From a virus, in the IMG/VR virus record IMGVR_UViG_3300042261_001117, positions 25,277-89,276 of that record: a stretch of 64,000 bases of DNA. The stretch is one strand, 5' to 3'. Both the position numbers and the translations under genes were made by a program. How positions within the stretch are numbered: the first letter of the stretch is position 1; every line of letters starts with the position of its first letter. Positions 49,457 through 58,475 of this stretch are shown here, piece after piece. The notes beneath the pieces were generated by a model. That model searched no databases. It was not told where the DNA came from and was given only the letters and a program-made list of their open reading frames with translations.

Positions 49457-51205
49457 ATGGCGAGGCGCGGGCGAGGCGCGGGCATGGGCGGTGCTGCTCC
49501 GCGGCGATCCGGAGCGGCGATCCAGCACCTGCGCCAGCAACAGAACCTCCAGCAGTCGCAGATCCCGCACGAACCACGCGACGTCGACGAATCCCAGGCG
49601 CTGCTCTTTGACCCGGACACGCTTCGCGAGTGGCACGAGGTGCTCGAGGCCACGCGCACGCACAGCCAGTTCGGCGTCTACGCGCTGAAGCAGATCGCGC
49701 GCGCGCCCGGCGTCCAAGCCATCGTCAACACCCGGCTCAACCAGCTAGCGAACTTCTCCAGGCCTCGCGAGGACAAGTACGGGACCGGCTTCCAACTGGT
49801 GACGCGCGAGGCGAAGCGCTCGCCGACGAAGCAGGAGAAGCTCCGCGCCCGCGAGATCACGAAGATGATCCAGACGTGCGGCTCGTTCGACAAGCCGTAC
49901 GAGCGCTTCCAGCGCAAGCACTTCGACGTGTTCCTGCAGGAGTGCGGGCGCGACTCGCTGGTCCTCGACGTGTTCCCGTTCGAAGTCATCATGGACCGGC
50001 GCGACAAGTACCCGCGCTGGTGGCAGCCCGTCGACGGCGCGAAGATCTTCCGCGTCATCCCTCAGAACCCCTACGGCAACTACAGCCCGACCGACGCCGC
50101 GTACGTGCAGCGGTGGCAGGACCAGGACGTCGCGTGGTGGGCGATGGACCAGTTGTGCTGCGGCGTGCGCCGCAGCCGCACCGACATGGAAAGCCAGGGG
50201 TACGGCTACCCGGAACTCGCAGAGTGCCTCGAAGTCGTCACCGGAATGCTGGTGGGCTGGGCCTACAACTTCAAGTTCTTCCAGAACGGCGGGCCCCGCG
50301 GCGTCGTGAGCGTCAACGGCGAGATCGCGAAGAAGAAGCTGCTGGCGTTCCAACGGCAGATGCTGTGGGCGGCGAGCGGGCTGAAGAACGCGTTCCGTAC
50401 GCTGATCGTGAACCCGTCAGGCCCGAACGCGTCGATCAACTGGGTGCCGTTCGGCGTCCCGAACAAGGAGATGGAGTTCTCGTCGTGGATCGACTCGAAC
50501 TTCCGCATGCTGTGCGCGGTGTTCGGCATCGAGCCCGACGAGACAGGCTACCACTACGGCAACGGCACCGGGCAGAAGGCGCTGTTCGAGACGTCGCCGG
50601 AGGCCAAGCTCAAGTACGGGAAGAGCAAGGGGCTGAGCCCGTTCCTTCGCAAGATCGAGTTCTTCCTGAACCAGTACATCGTGTGGCGGCTCGAGAACGG
50701 CGAGGACTTCGAACTGCAGTTCCTCGGCGACGGCGCCATGAGCGAGAACGAGCGTGCGGACCTCGACGAGAAGCTGGTGCGCAGCACGCACACCATCGAC
50801 GAGGTGCGCGCGGAGCACGACCTCCCGCCGCTGCCGGACGGCAAGGGCGAGTTCATCCTCAACCCGACGTACTACCAGATCGCGGTGGGCGTGGATCAGG
50901 CTGCGCAGGGCGGCATGGGCGGTGGGATGGACGGGCAGGGCGGATCGCCCGGCCAGGACGCCGCAGGTGGCGCGCAGGACGGGCAGAACGGCGCGGGAGA
51001 GCAGGGCGGTGGCGGTGACGCAGCGGGACCGGACCTCGCGACGGACTGGGGCGACGCTGGCGCGTCGGTGCCGGAGCACGACTGGGAAGGAGCGGCGGGC
51101 GGTGCGATCGGCGCCGGTGGTGGCGATGCTGCGAAGGCCGTCGCTGCGCCGTCAAACGTAGTTGACAAACGCGCTGGGCTGCGCAGAGTCACGGTCGTAG
51201 CCTGA
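49457..51205 (+). CDS. Portal protein
   Basis: 582 aa. Blocks GYGYPELAECLEVVTGMLVG, WAYNFKFFQNGGPRGVVSVN, WVPFGVPNKEMEFSSWIDSN and AVFGIEPDETGYHYGNGTGQ are typical of HK97-type portal proteins. The C-terminal ~90 residues are Gly/Gln/Asp-rich and likely flexible. It forms the dodecameric ring at the capsid vertex through which DNA is packaged by TerL. The MuF-like gene lies ~4.3 kb downstream, separated by modular proteins. Confidence 0.92.
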   Translation: MARRGRGAGMGGAAPRRSGAAIQHLRQQQNLQQSQIPHEPRDVDESQALLFDPDTLREWHEVLEATRTHSQFGVYALKQIARAPGVQAIVNTRLNQLANFSRPREDKYGTGFQLVTREAKRSPTKQEKLRAREITKMIQTCGSFDKPYERFQRKHFDVFLQECGRDSLVLDVFPFEVIMDRRDKYPRWWQPVDGAKIFRVIPQNPYGNYSPTDAAYVQRWQDQDVAWWAMDQLCCGVRRSRTDMESQGYGYPELAECLEVVTGMLVGWAYNFKFFQNGGPRGVVSVNGEIAKKKLLAFQRQMLWAASGLKNAFRTLIVNPSGPNASINWVPFGVPNKEMEFSSWIDSNFRMLCAVFGIEPDETGYHYGNGTGQKALFETSPEAKLKYGKSKGLSPFLRKIEFFLNQYIVWRLENGEDFELQFLGDGAMSENERADLDEKLVRSTHTIDEVRAEHDLPPLPDGKGEFILNPTYYQIAVGVDQAAQGGMGGGMDGQGGSPGQDAAGGAQDGQNGAGEQGGGGDAAGPDLATDWGDAGASVPEHDWEGAAGGAIGAGGGDAAKAVAAPSNVVDKRAGLRRVTVVA

Positions 51206-51221
51206 GTCGTCGGAGGGTTCC

Positions 51222-52772
51222 ATGCCGCACGTGATCGAGATCGGGAAGCGTGGGGGGAAGATCGTCGGGCACCAGTCGGACGGGACGCCGATCTACGGGA
51301 AGGACACGCCGGACCACCAGCACACCGAGGCTCACCGCGCGTCGCATCGTGAGTGGAAGACGCGCTGGGAGTCGCGCGGCGCTGGGCGGTTCAACCAGAA
51401 GGTCGTCGAGCGTCGCGCAGACGAGCCGGTGCACGGCGCTGTGTTGCCCGGCAACTGGGACACGGACGGATCGCACAAGTTCGGGCAGCGCATCAGCGAG
51501 CACATCGACTACGCGGGGCACCGCCCGGTCACGAAGTACATGCTGCGGTCCGGAGCAACCAGCGACGACATCTACGGAACTCGCGCGTGGGACTTCAGTG
51601 GGCTGCACCATGGCGCCACGCACGAGAGCATCCACGACACCATCGACGAAGCGCAGGCCGCGGCGGACAAGCACGCGAAGAAGTGGGAGGCGGAGCACGC
51701 CAAGCGCGTCGCGGAGCATGCCAAGACCTCGAGCGCACGGAACGCGCGGCTCGAGAACGCGGGGACGCACTCGCACGAAGCGGTCGAAGGCGCTCGGATC
51801 AAGCTCGTCAAAGACGTCGCCAACGACGTCAAACTTGCAGTGTATCAAGTGGTCGATCATCCTGAGATCGAGGAGTTTTCGCACACGAATGGGCACCCGG
51901 GCGTTACGATCCACTGGCGCGACTGGGATTTCCCAAAAGACGAGTACGACGAGTCCGGCCACAGCCAGGATGAGCGCTTCGCGAAGAAGCGCAGCGCGAT
52001 CATGGACGCACTGAAGAAGTCGTTTGGCGCCAAGCTTGCGGACGTCGACGTCCAGATCTACCGCGGCGACAAGAACTACTTCGAAGCGTCGGTGGAAGCG
52101 AAGCCCCACGGCGAGTTCGGCATGGACAAGCCCGCGCCGGGATCGACGCCCACGCCGAAGCCGCCGGTCGAGGTGAAGAAGCCCGCGGACGTCGGGACGA
52201 AGCCGCCGGAGCGTGGCGACGCCCGCGAGAAGTACGAGTCGCTGAAGACCAGCGCTCAGGAAGCGGAAAACGGCGTCGAAGCCGCGTACAAACGTGGCGA
52301 CAACGCGGAGGCCTCGCGGTTGCACAAGAAAGCCGCGCACCTCTTCGGTCAGGCGGCGGCGCACAACGCGGACCACGCGGTGGGCACGACTGCGGAGCGC
52401 AAGCTGCTGGAGAGCGCCGCGCAGCACCACCACGCGGTGGCAGATGACGCGGCGCGCAAGGCGGCGGAGAAACCCGCTCCGAAGCCGGAACCCAGGCCCG
52501 ACGTGAAGCCGCCCGAGCCGAAGCCCGAGCCAAAAAAGACCACGTCGCTCTCGGTCGGTCGCGACCCCCGGCTCCCCGACAAGGGCACCGAGGTCAAGAA
52601 GACGTGGCGCGGCAAGAACGTCGTCCTCGTCGAGAACGACAACGGCCAGTTCCACCTCTTCGTCGACGGCGCGGAGCACGGCGTGTACTCGAGCCCGTCG
52701 AAGGCTGCGAGCACGCTCATGGGCAGCCCGCAGAACGGCTACCTGTTCTTCGGGCTCAACAAGAAGGGGTAG
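51222..52772 (+). CDS. Modular protein: tag, unknown domains, C-terminal RAMA/DUF2924-like module
   Basis: 516 aa; GGAGGG precedes the ATG. Tag HVIEIGKRGGKIVGHQSDG at residues 3-21. A His/Arg-rich region follows, then at about 195-305 an alpha/beta domain (VVDHPEIEEFSHTNGHPGVT, DVDVQIYRGDKNYFEASVEA) whose DNA is locally AT-richer. Then comes a helical segment, and the module GRDPRLPDKG to NGYLFFGLN at ~446-514. Located between portal and MuF-like genes. A candidate TTGACA (51162-51167) inside the GTCAA/TTGAC inverted repeat lies upstream but lacks a clear -10. Confidence 0.7.
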   Translation: MPHVIEIGKRGGKIVGHQSDGTPIYGKDTPDHQHTEAHRASHREWKTRWESRGAGRFNQKVVERRADEPVHGAVLPGNWDTDGSHKFGQRISEHIDYAGHRPVTKYMLRSGATSDDIYGTRAWDFSGLHHGATHESIHDTIDEAQAAADKHAKKWEAEHAKRVAEHAKTSSARNARLENAGTHSHEAVEGARIKLVKDVANDVKLAVYQVVDHPEIEEFSHTNGHPGVTIHWRDWDFPKDEYDESGHSQDERFAKKRSAIMDALKKSFGAKLADVDVQIYRGDKNYFEASVEAKPHGEFGMDKPAPGSTPTPKPPVEVKKPADVGTKPPERGDAREKYESLKTSAQEAENGVEAAYKRGDNAEASRLHKKAAHLFGQAAAHNADHAVGTTAERKLLESAAQHHHAVADDAARKAAEKPAPKPEPRPDVKPPEPKPEPKKTTSLSVGRDPRLPDKGTEVKKTWRGKNVVLVENDNGQFHLFVDGAEHGVYSSPSKAASTLMGSPQNGYLFFGLNKKG

Positions 52773-52777
52773 ACCAC

Positions 52778-53011
52778 GTGCGCGTCACGCTCGAAGAGGA
52801 CCACCCCGGAGAACTCGACGCCTGCGACGCGGTCGAGAAGGCGATCACCGCAGTGCGGAAGGCGGTCCCTGACCACCACGCGGCGGAGGAAGCCGAGCAG
52901 TCGAAGTACCAGTTGATGCGGTCGGAGCAGGCGGATGCGGAGCAGCGGGCGCACGCGCGGCTGCAGCGCATGGTGGCGGACGTGGAGCGGGTGCTGCGCA
53001 GGATGAGGTGA
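52778..53011 (+). CDS. Small helical protein
   Basis: 77 aa from a GTG. Highly helical, acidic then basic (AEEAEQSKYQLMRSEQADAE, RMVADVERVLRRMR). Not recognised. Confidence 0.5.
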   Translation: MRVTLEEDHPGELDACDAVEKAITAVRKAVPDHHAAEEAEQSKYQLMRSEQADAEQRAHARLQRMVADVERVLRRMR

Positions 53012-53014
53012 GCG

Positions 53015-55528
53015 ATGAAGCTGGTGTTGCACCGCGCGGAGAAGTCGCTGGACGTCGGCGCGCGCCCCACGACGAACCTGACTGGCACTGTCGAGGTGCC
53101 GCGCACCACGCACCCGGTGCTGGTGCAGCCGCCGAAGAAGAAGCGGCGCGAGCACGCGTTCACGGGCTTCATCGACTTCCAAGGGCTGAAGATCGACGTC
53201 GAGAACCGCCTGGGCGAGACGCGCTCGGGCGTCGACGGCGACGGGAAGCCGTGGTCGACGGAGATGGTCGCTGGGCACTACGGCGAGATCAGAAACACCG
53301 AGGGCACGGACTCCGACGCACTCGACGTGTACGTGGGGCCCAACCACGACTCGTCGCTGGTGGTGGTGATCCATCAATTCGATCCGCAGACCGCAGAGTA
53401 CGACGAGGACAAGTGCATGCTCGGTTACGACTCGGTCGAGGAAGCGATCGGCGCGTACAAGAAGCAGTACGACCGACCGGGCTTCTATCACGATGGCGAG
53501 TACGAAGCGCTGCCGATCGGTGCGTTCTGGCGCTGGGTGCACGACGGGCGGAAGCGCGGGTTCAAGATCGACGCGGAGAAGCTCGTCGGCGGTCGCGCGG
53601 ACGGGATGACGGACGCGGACTTCGACGCGGACGCGCTCGCCGCGGGCACGAAGCACGAGCGTGAGCACACGAACGACGAGGCGACCGCGCGGGAGATCGC
53701 GCGTGACCACCTTGCAGAGGACCCGGCCTACTACACGAAGCTGGCCAAGATGGAGGCGACCATGGGCGACGCGGACAAGAGCATCCACGTGGGGGCGCGC
53801 GATGAGGTCGCCAAGAGCCAGACGATCGTGAAGGTGGGGCCGCGGGGCGGCCAGATCATCGGCTACTTGCATGGCGACGAGAAGCATCCGATCTACGCGG
53901 AGCGTGGCGCTCACGTGGCGCCGCACCCGAGCGTCGCCAACGCGGGCGGCTGGTCGCAGCACTTCGTGGAAGGCGACGACCGACCGCACCACGTCTTCGT
54001 CCCGCACCACGATTGGGTTCGCAAGCTGCAGGTCGGAGACACCGTGCCCGACCCGATGAACCCAGGCAAGGTGACGACGGTCAGCGACATCCACTATCGT
54101 GGCGAGGACAAGCACGGCGCTCCGTACGTGGGCTTCTCCGTGCCGTTCGGCGACCGCGGGACCATCTCGTCGTCGTTCAAGGGCGGGAAGCCCGAGGCTG
54201 GCCCCGGCAGCCCGCTGCTGTCGGAAGACCTGAGCAAAGAGGGCGCGCGTGTGCGCCGTGACGCTGGCATCCCGACGCCTGCGATTGAGCACCACGACGT
54301 GTGGGCGGACAGTGCAATCGCCAACGAGCAGCGGGTGGTACAGCCCGCGCCGGAGCCGGATCCCGTCGTGCAGCCCGGCCCGGTTGTCCAGCCGGTCGAG
54401 ATCGCCAAGCCCCCCGTCGACGTCGGCCGCGACCCCCGGCTGCCCGCGCCCGGCACCACCATCTCCCGCGAGTACCAGGGCAAGCGCGTGGAGGTCGTCG
54501 AGCGGGACGGGAAGTTCCACGCGTCGATCGACGGCGCGGACGCGGGCGTGCACACGTCGCTCTCGAAGGTCGCCACCTCGATCGCGGGCTCGAGCCAGAA
54601 CGGCTACGCGTGGTTCAAGCTCGGCGCCGGGCAGAAGCGTGCGGCGGTGGAGAAGCCGGAGCCTGCGGTTGTTCCTGTCGCAGTGAAACCACGCGGCGTC
54701 GACGTGCAGAACATCGGCGGGTACTCGTTCGACGCTGCGGACGCCACGCGAGACGCTGGCACCAAGACGATGCACAGCGCGATGAAGAACGGCCACACGG
54801 TTCACCTGCACCACGACGGAGACAACTGGGTCGCCACCGCCCGCGGCAGGGACATCACCGCCACGCACGAGCACTCGACGCAGGACGGCGCGGTGCTCGG
54901 AGCGTCGAAGAAGTGGCACGATGCGCATGCGCAATCCCAGCGTGATGCCACCGCAGAAGACGCGCGGCGCGAGCTTGTGCAGCGTCAGACCGCGGATCAT
55001 GCGCATGCAACGAAGCGCGTCGACCCTGCGCCGATCACCAACGCGGAACTGGCGGAAAAGTACGCTGGTGCGTTCAAGAACTCGCGCGATCGTGGCACAG
55101 AACTTGTTCGTTCGCAGTACATATCCGGACGGGAAAGCCTCCGGCCGCATCATGGCGTGACCGACACTGGAGAGCCGTACGTCATTTACGCGACGAAGGA
55201 CAGCGGCCACGTCACGCACAAGGGCACTGTCATCCGCAATCCCGCCAAGTCGTGGCACACAGGGAGGATCAACGTCGCGTGGCCGACGCGCAGCAATCCG
55301 AACAACTTCGGGGGCATGGTTATCGACCGCGTCTACGACAAGACGGTACTCGGCGAAGACGACGCCAAGATTCGTCAGCACGACTACGCGCTGGCTGACA
55401 AGTATGATGCGATCATCGACGCGCTTAAGAGCGGTAAGCATCCATACGATGCGTCCAAAGCTCGCGCCAAGTCCGCTCCGAAGCCCGTCGAGAAGTCCAT
55501 CTTCATCGGCCCGCGCCCCACGGAGTAG
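53015..55528 (+). CDS. Modular polyvalent-type protein: InPase-like domain, tag, RAMA/DUF2924-like module, variable C-terminus
   Basis: 837 aa. Residues ~45-195 match the phage inorganic-pyrophosphatase-like domain: FQGLKIDVENRLGETRSG, GHYGEIRNTEGTDSDALDVY, VIHQFDPQTAEYDEDKCMLG. A helical segment follows. At ~271 comes the tag IVKVGPRGGQIIGYLHGDEK, then a beta domain, the module GRDPRLPAPG to NGYAWFKLG (~471-540), a region with GGYSFDAADATRDAGTKTMH, and a C-terminal ~150-residue domain coded by AT-richer DNA. InPase-like domains are a hallmark of polyvalent proteins in phages. Enzyme activity is not proven by the motif set. Confidence 0.75.
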   Translation: MKLVLHRAEKSLDVGARPTTNLTGTVEVPRTTHPVLVQPPKKKRREHAFTGFIDFQGLKIDVENRLGETRSGVDGDGKPWSTEMVAGHYGEIRNTEGTDSDALDVYVGPNHDSSLVVVIHQFDPQTAEYDEDKCMLGYDSVEEAIGAYKKQYDRPGFYHDGEYEALPIGAFWRWVHDGRKRGFKIDAEKLVGGRADGMTDADFDADALAAGTKHEREHTNDEATAREIARDHLAEDPAYYTKLAKMEATMGDADKSIHVGARDEVAKSQTIVKVGPRGGQIIGYLHGDEKHPIYAERGAHVAPHPSVANAGGWSQHFVEGDDRPHHVFVPHHDWVRKLQVGDTVPDPMNPGKVTTVSDIHYRGEDKHGAPYVGFSVPFGDRGTISSSFKGGKPEAGPGSPLLSEDLSKEGARVRRDAGIPTPAIEHHDVWADSAIANEQRVVQPAPEPDPVVQPGPVVQPVEIAKPPVDVGRDPRLPAPGTTISREYQGKRVEVVERDGKFHASIDGADAGVHTSLSKVATSIAGSSQNGYAWFKLGAGQKRAAVEKPEPAVVPVAVKPRGVDVQNIGGYSFDAADATRDAGTKTMHSAMKNGHTVHLHHDGDNWVATARGRDITATHEHSTQDGAVLGASKKWHDAHAQSQRDATAEDARRELVQRQTADHAHATKRVDPAPITNAELAEKYAGAFKNSRDRGTELVRSQYISGRESLRPHHGVTDTGEPYVIYATKDSGHVTHKGTVIRNPAKSWHTGRINVAWPTRSNPNNFGGMVIDRVYDKTVLGEDDAKIRQHDYALADKYDAIIDALKSGKHPYDASKARAKSAPKPVEKSIFIGPRPTE

Positions 55529-55531
55529 CGC

Positions 55532-56434
55532 ATGCGCCTGACGCCCACCGACCTGCGCGAGATCCGCCAGATCATCGACGACCACTGGACGTCGTTGGTG
55601 GCGGAGACGTACGGGCCCGACGCGATCGGGCTGGCGGCGGCTGACGTGCAGCGGCTGGTGGACGCGGGCGTGCTGGACCCGAGCGTGTTGGGCACCAGCG
55701 ACCCGATCGGCGACGCGCGGGCGCTCGGGCTGGTGGAGACGCGGCTGAAGCTGTCGGGCATCGATCCTGCGCTGGCGACGGTGGAGCAGGTTCGCGCGGC
55801 GGCGCGCAACGCGGCACCGCTCATGCCGATCGAACAGGAAGCGGCGGCGTTCGCGCGGCAGTACGCTGCGCAGCATGCGGTCGCGCTGGGAAACAGAGTG
55901 GCGGATCAGATCCTGTCGGCGGTCAACGTGGAGGACGCGACGCTCCGCGCGCAGATGCTAACCACGATCCGCACCAAGACAGCGGAGGCGATCGAGACGC
56001 GGGCGAGCATCTCCAAGCTCACGAGCAGCCTCCGCAACGCGACCGGCGACTACGCGCGCGACTGGCGCAGAATCGCGGCGACGGAGATGCAGCGGGCGCA
56101 CCAGCATGGGGTGGCCACTTCGATCGCGCGCGACCTTGGCGACGGCGGGAAGAAAGACCCGCTGGTGGCAAAGATCCCGACGCCCGCGGCATGCCCGCGC
56201 TGCCGCGACCTGTACACCGAAGGCGGCAAGCCGCGCATCTTCCGCCTCAGCGAACTCATGGCGAACGGCGAGAACGTGGGGCGGAAGGCGAAGGAGTGGC
56301 TGCCGACGGTTGGGCCAATTCATCCAGCGTGCATGTGCGGCATGGTCAGCGTACACGAAGGCTGGTCGTTCGACGACGACTGGTCGCTCCGCCCGCCCGA
56401 GCCCGTCGCTCCTGCCGAACCCGTGGCGCCATGA
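55532..56434 (+). CDS. MuF-type head morphogenesis protein
   Basis: 300 aa. Helical N-terminal two thirds, then RIAATEMQRAHQHGVATSIA, CPRCRDLYTEGGKPRIFRL and VGPIHPACMCGMVSVHEGWS, the conserved core and Cys/His ending of the SPP1 gp7/Mu gpF family. These minor capsid proteins bind the portal and are found inside the virion. The short Cys-containing gene after it overlaps by ATGA. Confidence 0.88.
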   Translation: MRLTPTDLREIRQIIDDHWTSLVAETYGPDAIGLAAADVQRLVDAGVLDPSVLGTSDPIGDARALGLVETRLKLSGIDPALATVEQVRAAARNAAPLMPIEQEAAAFARQYAAQHAVALGNRVADQILSAVNVEDATLRAQMLTTIRTKTAEAIETRASISKLTSSLRNATGDYARDWRRIAATEMQRAHQHGVATSIARDLGDGGKKDPLVAKIPTPAACPRCRDLYTEGGKPRIFRLSELMANGENVGRKAKEWLPTVGPIHPACMCGMVSVHEGWSFDDDWSLRPPEPVAPAEPVAP

Positions 56435-56649
56435 CCGACGCCGCGAACCGTGCTCGCACAGTATCTCTCACGCGCATCCGCTGCCGCACGTGCGGGCACG
56501 ACCTCGCGTTCGAGTCGAACGGCAAGCTGAAGATCCGCATTCCCTCGCGCATGCTGGCGGTGTCGCTGGCGGATGGCTCGTGCGACATGACCTGCCCGAA
56601 CTGCAAGAGCGATACGAAGATCCCGCTGCGCTTCATCGCGCAGCCGTGA
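56431..56649 (+). CDS. Com-like zinc finger protein
   Basis: 72 aa. IRCRTCGHDLAFESNGKLKI then MTCPNCKSDTKI, two CxxC pairs separated by a beta hairpin. This matches the layout of the Mu Com type, a small RNA-binding translational regulator found near head genes. A Com function is inferred from size and layout only. Confidence 0.55.
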   Translation: MTDAANRARTVSLTRIRCRTCGHDLAFESNGKLKIRIPSRMLAVSLADGSCDMTCPNCKSDTKIPLRFIAQP

Positions 56650-56731
56650 TCTTCACAGCGCAACGCCCCGTAACGCAACGCGTTTTCTTTGTGTCTCGGA
56701 TCGTGCATCGCGCATCGTACTTGCAAGACTC

Positions 56732-56761
56732 TTGACAGACACCTTCCGCACTCGATACCCT
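56732..56761 (+). promoter_or_regulatory. sigma70-like promoter for capsid operon
   Basis: TTGACA (56732-56737), 18 bp, TACCCT (56756-56761). Expected start near 56768, followed by a leader hairpin. Confidence 0.6.
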
Positions 56762-56782
56762 GACAGCGACTTCGAGGCCTAG

Positions 56783-56829
56783 AAGAGGCGAGCGGCGGCG
56801 CGTGGTGAACGCGACGTTCCTCGCCTCTT
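56783..56829 (+). terminator. Leader hairpin before capsid operon
   Basis: AAGAGGCGAG (56783-56792) pairs perfectly with CTCGCCTCTT (56820-56829). Inside it, CGCGT (56799-56803) pairs with ACGCG (56809-56813). T residues are few after the stem. It sits between the promoter and the GTG at 56846, so it may be a terminator of the upstream operon or a stabilising 5' leader of the capsid mRNA. Confidence 0.55.
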
Positions 56830-56845
56830 TGCGTTTGGGGGCAGC

Positions 56846-58435
56846 GTGGGCCAGCAGCGGCACTTCAGCGACGATCCCGGCATCCAGGCACTCGCCGAGG
56901 CGATGTACTGGCGTGGAGCGCCGGAGTCCCGCGTGGTCAGCTACGCGGAGACGCTGAAGGACGTCGGCGTCGGCGCGGGCGAGATCGTGGACTGGGCGGA
57001 GGTGTTCGTTCCGACCGTCGCGATCGAGACGGTCGCGAAGGGCGTCGCGGCTCCTACCACGAAGCGTGGCGGCAAGATCCTGGCCACCGTGCGCGGCATC
57101 GCCACCAGCGAGCGCAAGGATCTGCAGGGCGAGAAGATCCTGCAAGACGGCGTCGACTGGCGCTACTTCCTGGCCAAGGGGTGGCTCAACGACGTGCACG
57201 ATAAGGGCACGGGCGGCGGGCTCGGCTACCCGACGACGATCAAGCACACGAAGGTCAAGGGCAAGGACGGCGTCGAGCGCCCCGCGACGGAGTTCGAGGG
57301 CGTGCTGCTCGACACGCAGAAGTCCCGCGACATCCTCGATCTGTACAAGGCGCTGGACGGGCACGACCGTGCGATCGGATCGAGCATCCAGGGTCCGGTG
57401 ATCCTGCGGCTCGACGACACGGGGAACCCCGCGGAGAAGGGCAAGACGATCGCGAAGATGCTGGCGATCGACCTGTCGCTCACGAGGCACCCGGTCAACG
57501 TGGACACGTACGGGTCGGTGGACCTGTGCGAGAAGAGCATCGACGCGCTGGGGCGCAAGCTCCGGTTCGCGATGAGTGCGGACAGCGCGGCGAAGGACAC
57601 CACTGCCGGTCACCCCGCGCCCACGTACGACGGTGGCGGCTCCGCCGCGCCGTTGTTCCGGCAGGATCACAACAGGAGGCCGAGCATGAAGCGGGCGGTG
57701 TGCAAGGACGCGAACGTCCAGAAGTACCTGGACGGGCTGAAGGACGACGACTACGACAACGCCGCCAAGGCCATGAAGGCCGCCGGTGTGCAGTTCGACG
57801 ACGGCGCGGACGACGAGCCCGACAACGACAAGGACGACGCGGAGAAGGCGCTGGCGGAGTACGACGCCAAGCTCGCGGCGGCCATGGCGGACGTCAAGGA
57901 CCACCTCGAGAAGGGCGGCAAGATCCTCTTCGCGGAGGGCGCCGAGGCCGAGGCCACCGTCGACACCACCGGCACGCTGCGCACCGTGCACGACACGCTG
58001 CAGCAGGTCGTGAGCGGCATCAACGGCATCGCGAAGGGCATGGTCCTGCTCGCGAAGTACGCCGAGGTGGCGAAGGGCATCCAGTCCGGCGCCACGCCCG
58101 CGCAGCCCGTCGACCTGAGCGGCGTCGAGAAGTCGCTCGGCGCGCTGTCGGAGCGGCTCGAGTCCATCGAGAAGGATCTCGGCGGCGCGACGGTCAGCCG
58201 CTTCGTTCGGCGCCCGGCGGACGGCTCGGTGGCGCAGCCCGGCGGCGCGCCCGGCAAGGTCGACCAGAGCAAGGTGCGCGACGCGGCGTTCCGCGAGTTC
58301 TCGCGCGCGGAGCGCATCGCCGACGACGCGGAGAAGTCGATCCGCATGGACGAACTCGCCGCGATCTTCAACAAACTGGACACGGGCATCGAGGTCACCG
58401 CGAAGGACCTCACGCAGTTCAACGTGACGCTGTAG
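56846..58435 (+). CDS. Capsid maturation protease / scaffold fusion
   Basis: 529 aa from a GTG preceded by GGGGG. Residues ~60-250 look like a prohead protease domain (ILATVRGIATSERKDLQGEK, GVLLDTQKSRDILDLYKALD, AIDLSLTRHPVN). Residues ~275-500 are helical and acidic, as in scaffolds (DEPDNDKDDAEKALAEYDAK, LSERLESIEKDLGG). The C-terminal ~50 residues (AAFREFSRAERIADDAEKSI) could be the capsid-binding end. Location directly before the major capsid gene supports this. Catalytic residues were not pinned down. Confidence 0.7.
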   Translation: MGQQRHFSDDPGIQALAEAMYWRGAPESRVVSYAETLKDVGVGAGEIVDWAEVFVPTVAIETVAKGVAAPTTKRGGKILATVRGIATSERKDLQGEKILQDGVDWRYFLAKGWLNDVHDKGTGGGLGYPTTIKHTKVKGKDGVERPATEFEGVLLDTQKSRDILDLYKALDGHDRAIGSSIQGPVILRLDDTGNPAEKGKTIAKMLAIDLSLTRHPVNVDTYGSVDLCEKSIDALGRKLRFAMSADSAAKDTTAGHPAPTYDGGGSAAPLFRQDHNRRPSMKRAVCKDANVQKYLDGLKDDDYDNAAKAMKAAGVQFDDGADDEPDNDKDDAEKALAEYDAKLAAAMADVKDHLEKGGKILFAEGAEAEATVDTTGTLRTVHDTLQQVVSGINGIAKGMVLLAKYAEVAKGIQSGATPAQPVDLSGVEKSLGALSERLESIEKDLGGATVSRFVRRPADGSVAQPGGAPGKVDQSKVRDAAFREFSRAERIADDAEKSIRMDELAAIFNKLDTGIEVTAKDLTQFNVTL

Positions 58436-58475
58436 GCGCGTCGAGACCAGGAACGGAAGGACCACGGAGGACCCC

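Noticed and set aside
51162-51205. Promoter starting at TTGACA (51162)
   Set aside because: Good -35, but nothing close to TAnnnT at the right distance. Kept only as an inverted repeat GTCAA/TTGAC upstream of the 51222 gene.
52739-55876. Very long antisense reading frame (over 1000 codons) opposite the modular protein
   Set aside because: High-GC DNA leaves antisense frames open. It lacks a ribosome site, has low-complexity Arg/Val/Leu composition, and the + strand protein has recognised domains.
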